Of a stretch of 6,758 nt of DNA, positions 5,444 to 6,758 are shown piece after piece. The stretch covers positions 1 to 6,758 of the forward strand of contig JAEZHQ010000583.1 in the NCBI GenBank assembly GCA_023416455.1, given 5' to 3'. Origin of the DNA: Pseudomonadota bacterium. GTDB lineage: Bacteria; Pseudomonadota; Alphaproteobacteria; Azospirillales; Azospirillaceae. Made by a program: the position numbers and the translations under genes. The notes beneath the pieces are model-generated. The model made no database searches, was not told the origin of the DNA, and was given only the letters and a program-made list of their open reading frames with translations. Each line of letters opens with the position of its first letter. The stretch's first letter is position 1.

Positions 5444-6682
5444 GTCCCCCAGCAGCCGCCGCGCCGCCGCCAGGCAGTCCTCCCGGCCCGGCCGGAAGTC
5501 CTCGGCGATCCACCAGGCTTCGACCCGCTTCAGCAATCGCCCCACCGCCGGCCCCGGCGCCAGGCCGAGGGCGAGCAGGTCGCGACCGGCAATGGGCAGG
5601 CGCAGCGCCGACAGCTCGCCCGCGGTGGCCAGCGCCGCCCGCACCGCCGCCAGCGCCACCGGCCCGGGGGCGTCCACCGCCGCCAGCATCACCAGGTCCC
5701 GGTACAGCGCGGCGTCGCCCAGCCGGTAGAGCGTCTGGCGGCGCTTGACGGCGCCGTCGGACGGTGCCACCGCCATCGGCGGCTCGGCCAGCCCGGCCAG
5801 ATGGTCGCGGTCGGCGTTGGACAGGCGAAGCCGCTCCGCCGCGGCGAGCGCGCCGGCGCGGTCGGTGGCGAGCACGGCGGCGAAGCGGCGCAGCGCGTCG
5901 GGCGCCTCGGCGAGGTCGCGCTCCAGCCGGACCAGGCCGTCCAGCCGGGCGGTCGCGGTCGCCGCCGGCAGCAGATGGACCATCACCCCCCGCGCCAGCA
6001 TCATCCGCCACACCGCCGCCGGGTCGGGAGCGTCCAGCAGGCGCGACAGCTCGCCCCGCACCCGCTCCCCCGACAGGGTGGGCAGGCGGGGCGCCAGCTC
6101 CGTGCAGGCGGCCAGCGCCTCGGCGTCGGGCTCCCCCCGCCCGTAATGGGCGTGGAAGCGGAAGAAGCGCAGCAGGCGCAGCACGTCCTCGCCGATGCGC
6201 TGGCGGGCGTCGCCGACGAAGCGCACCCGCCCCGCCGCCAGATCCGCCAGGCCGCCGAACGGGTCGTGGATCAGCCCCTCGGCGGTGCAGCTCAGCGCGT
6301 TCATGGTCAGGTCGCGCCGCGCCGCGTCCTCCTTCCAGTCGTCGGTGAATTCGACGCGGGCATGGCGCCCGAAGGTCTCCACGTCGCGGCGCAGGGTGGT
6401 GATCTCGTAATGGGCGCGGCCGGCCACGGCGGTCACGGTGCCGTGCTCGATGCCGGTGGGGATGGCACGCAGGCCGGCCGCCGTCAGCAGCTCCACCACC
6501 CGCTCCGGCGGCGCGTGGGTGGCGATGTCGATGTCCTTGACCCGGCGGCCGAGCCAGGCGTCGCGCACGCAGCCGCCGACGAAGCGCGCGTCCGCCCCGC
6601 CGGCGGCCAGCGCGTCGAACACGGCGCGGGTCTCCGGGGCGGTCATCCAGGGCTGGGGGGCGAGGCGGGCGATGGCGGTCAT
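5438..6682 (-). CDS. cca: CCA tRNA nucleotidyltransferase (class II polynucleotide adenylyltransferase fold)
   Basis: This enzyme adds or repairs the CCA end of tRNAs, using CTP and ATP without a nucleic-acid template. The 414-residue protein carries the class II head motifs: RFVGGCVRDAWLG (33-45), the catalytic metal-binding pair Asp50/Asp52 in KDIDIAT, IPTGIEHGTVTAV (74-86), ARRDLTMNAL (121-130) and RIGEDVLRLLRFFRF (162-176). The remaining alpha-helical part corresponds to neck, body and tail. I see no HD phosphohydrolase domain such as the E. coli enzyme has. Whether it adds all of CCA or only part cannot be told from sequence alone. The ATG at 6682 is the first possible in-frame start, since a stop codon lies 21 nt upstream in frame. 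It has no Shine-Dalgarno sequence and sits in an 11-bp tandem repeat where ATGA junctions suggest coupling to an upstream gene. Its 3' end faces hemF across 6 bp. Confidence 0.95.
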   Translation of the reverse strand: MTAIARLAPQPWMTAPETRAVFDALAAGGADARFVGGCVRDAWLGRRVKDIDIATHAPPERVVELLTAAGLRAIPTGIEHGTVTAVAGRAHYEITTLRRDVETFGRHARVEFTDDWKEDAARRDLTMNALSCTAEGLIHDPFGGLADLAAGRVRFVGDARQRIGEDVLRLLRFFRFHAHYGRGEPDAEALAACTELAPRLPTLSGERVRGELSRLLDAPDPAAVWRMMLARGVMVHLLPAATATARLDGLVRLERDLAEAPDALRRFAAVLATDRAGALAAAERLRLSNADRDHLAGLAEPPMAVAPSDGAVKRRQTLYRLGDAALYRDLVMLAAVDAPGPVALAAVRAALATAGELSALRLPIAGRDLLALGLAPGPAVGRLLKRVEAWWIAEDFRPGREDCLAAARRLLGDP

Positions 6683-6712
6683 GGCGGCATCATGGCGGCG
6701 TCATGGCGGCGG
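6680..6712. repeat. Three tandem 11-bp copies at the CCA-transferase start
   Basis: The plus strand reads CATGGCGGCAT, CATGGCGGCGT, CATGGCGGCGG at 6680-6690, 6691-6701 and 6702-6712, with a degenerate partial copy at 6671-6679. On the minus strand each unit supplies an ATG, and the last of these is the start codon of the CCA-transferase gene. The period is not a multiple of three, so the ATGs fall in different frames. The repeat is clear by eye; its significance is uncertain. Confidence 0.6.
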
Positions 6713-6758
6713 GCCGGGAAAGGGCGCCGGGCCGGCGCGCCCTGCACGCCTCCCTTCA

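Noticed and set aside
4450..5748. 432-codon plus-strand open frame overlapping hemF and the CCA-transferase gene
   Set aside because: It runs out of frame with hemF and is dominated by Arg, Pro and Ala. No domain is recognisable, and both real genes are complete.

Overview
The window reads as a high-GC alphaproteobacterial chromosome, most likely Rhodospirillales and close to Azospirillum. This rests on the GC-rich third codon positions, the separate petA-petB-petC genes for a small bacterial cytochrome bc1 complex, and the alphaproteobacterial style of the HemF, TrmL and CCA-transferase proteins. The genus is inferred from family resemblance; no database was searched.

Layout, left to right. 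(1) The 3' end of a response-regulator receiver domain on +, probably the C-terminus of a hybrid sensor kinase. It overlaps tail to tail by 26 bp with (2) a complete DUF924-family gene on -. (3) A short gap holds a tandem pair of dyad repeats and a strong GC hairpin. (4) The petA-petB-petC operon on - (transcribed right to left: Rieske protein, cytochrome b, cytochrome c1) encodes the ubinquinol:cytochrome c oxidoreductase. (5) A 261-bp divergent intergenic region holds candidate promoter and operator elements. (6) trmL and hemF follow on +. (7) A complete CCA tRNA nucleotidyltransferase gene on - is convergent with hemF, with 6 bp between the stop codons. The last 76 bp hold its upstream region, which may be the 3' end of an upstream gene.

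How the genes work together. PetA, PetB and PetC assemble in the inner membrane and pass electrons from ubiquinol to cytochrome c while exporting protons. HemF carries out the oxygen-dependent coproporphyrinogen III oxidase step that leads to heme, which PetB and PetC need. TrmL (wobble-base 2'-O-methylation) and the CCA enzyme (tRNA 3'-end completion or repair) act in tRNA maturation. The receiver domain and the DUF924 protein have no visible functional link to these genes.

Nothing in the coding content looks like a new system: there are no mobile elements, CRISPR arrays, toxin-antitoxin pairs or rRNA/tRNA genes, and the gene set is housekeeping. The observations worth a second look are small non-coding ones. 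They are a triple TTGTC half-site cluster resembling an FNR/CRP-family operator between petA and trmL, an 11-bp tandem repeat carrying overlapping ATGA junctions at the CCA-enzyme start, and a tandem dyad upstream of the DUF924 gene.
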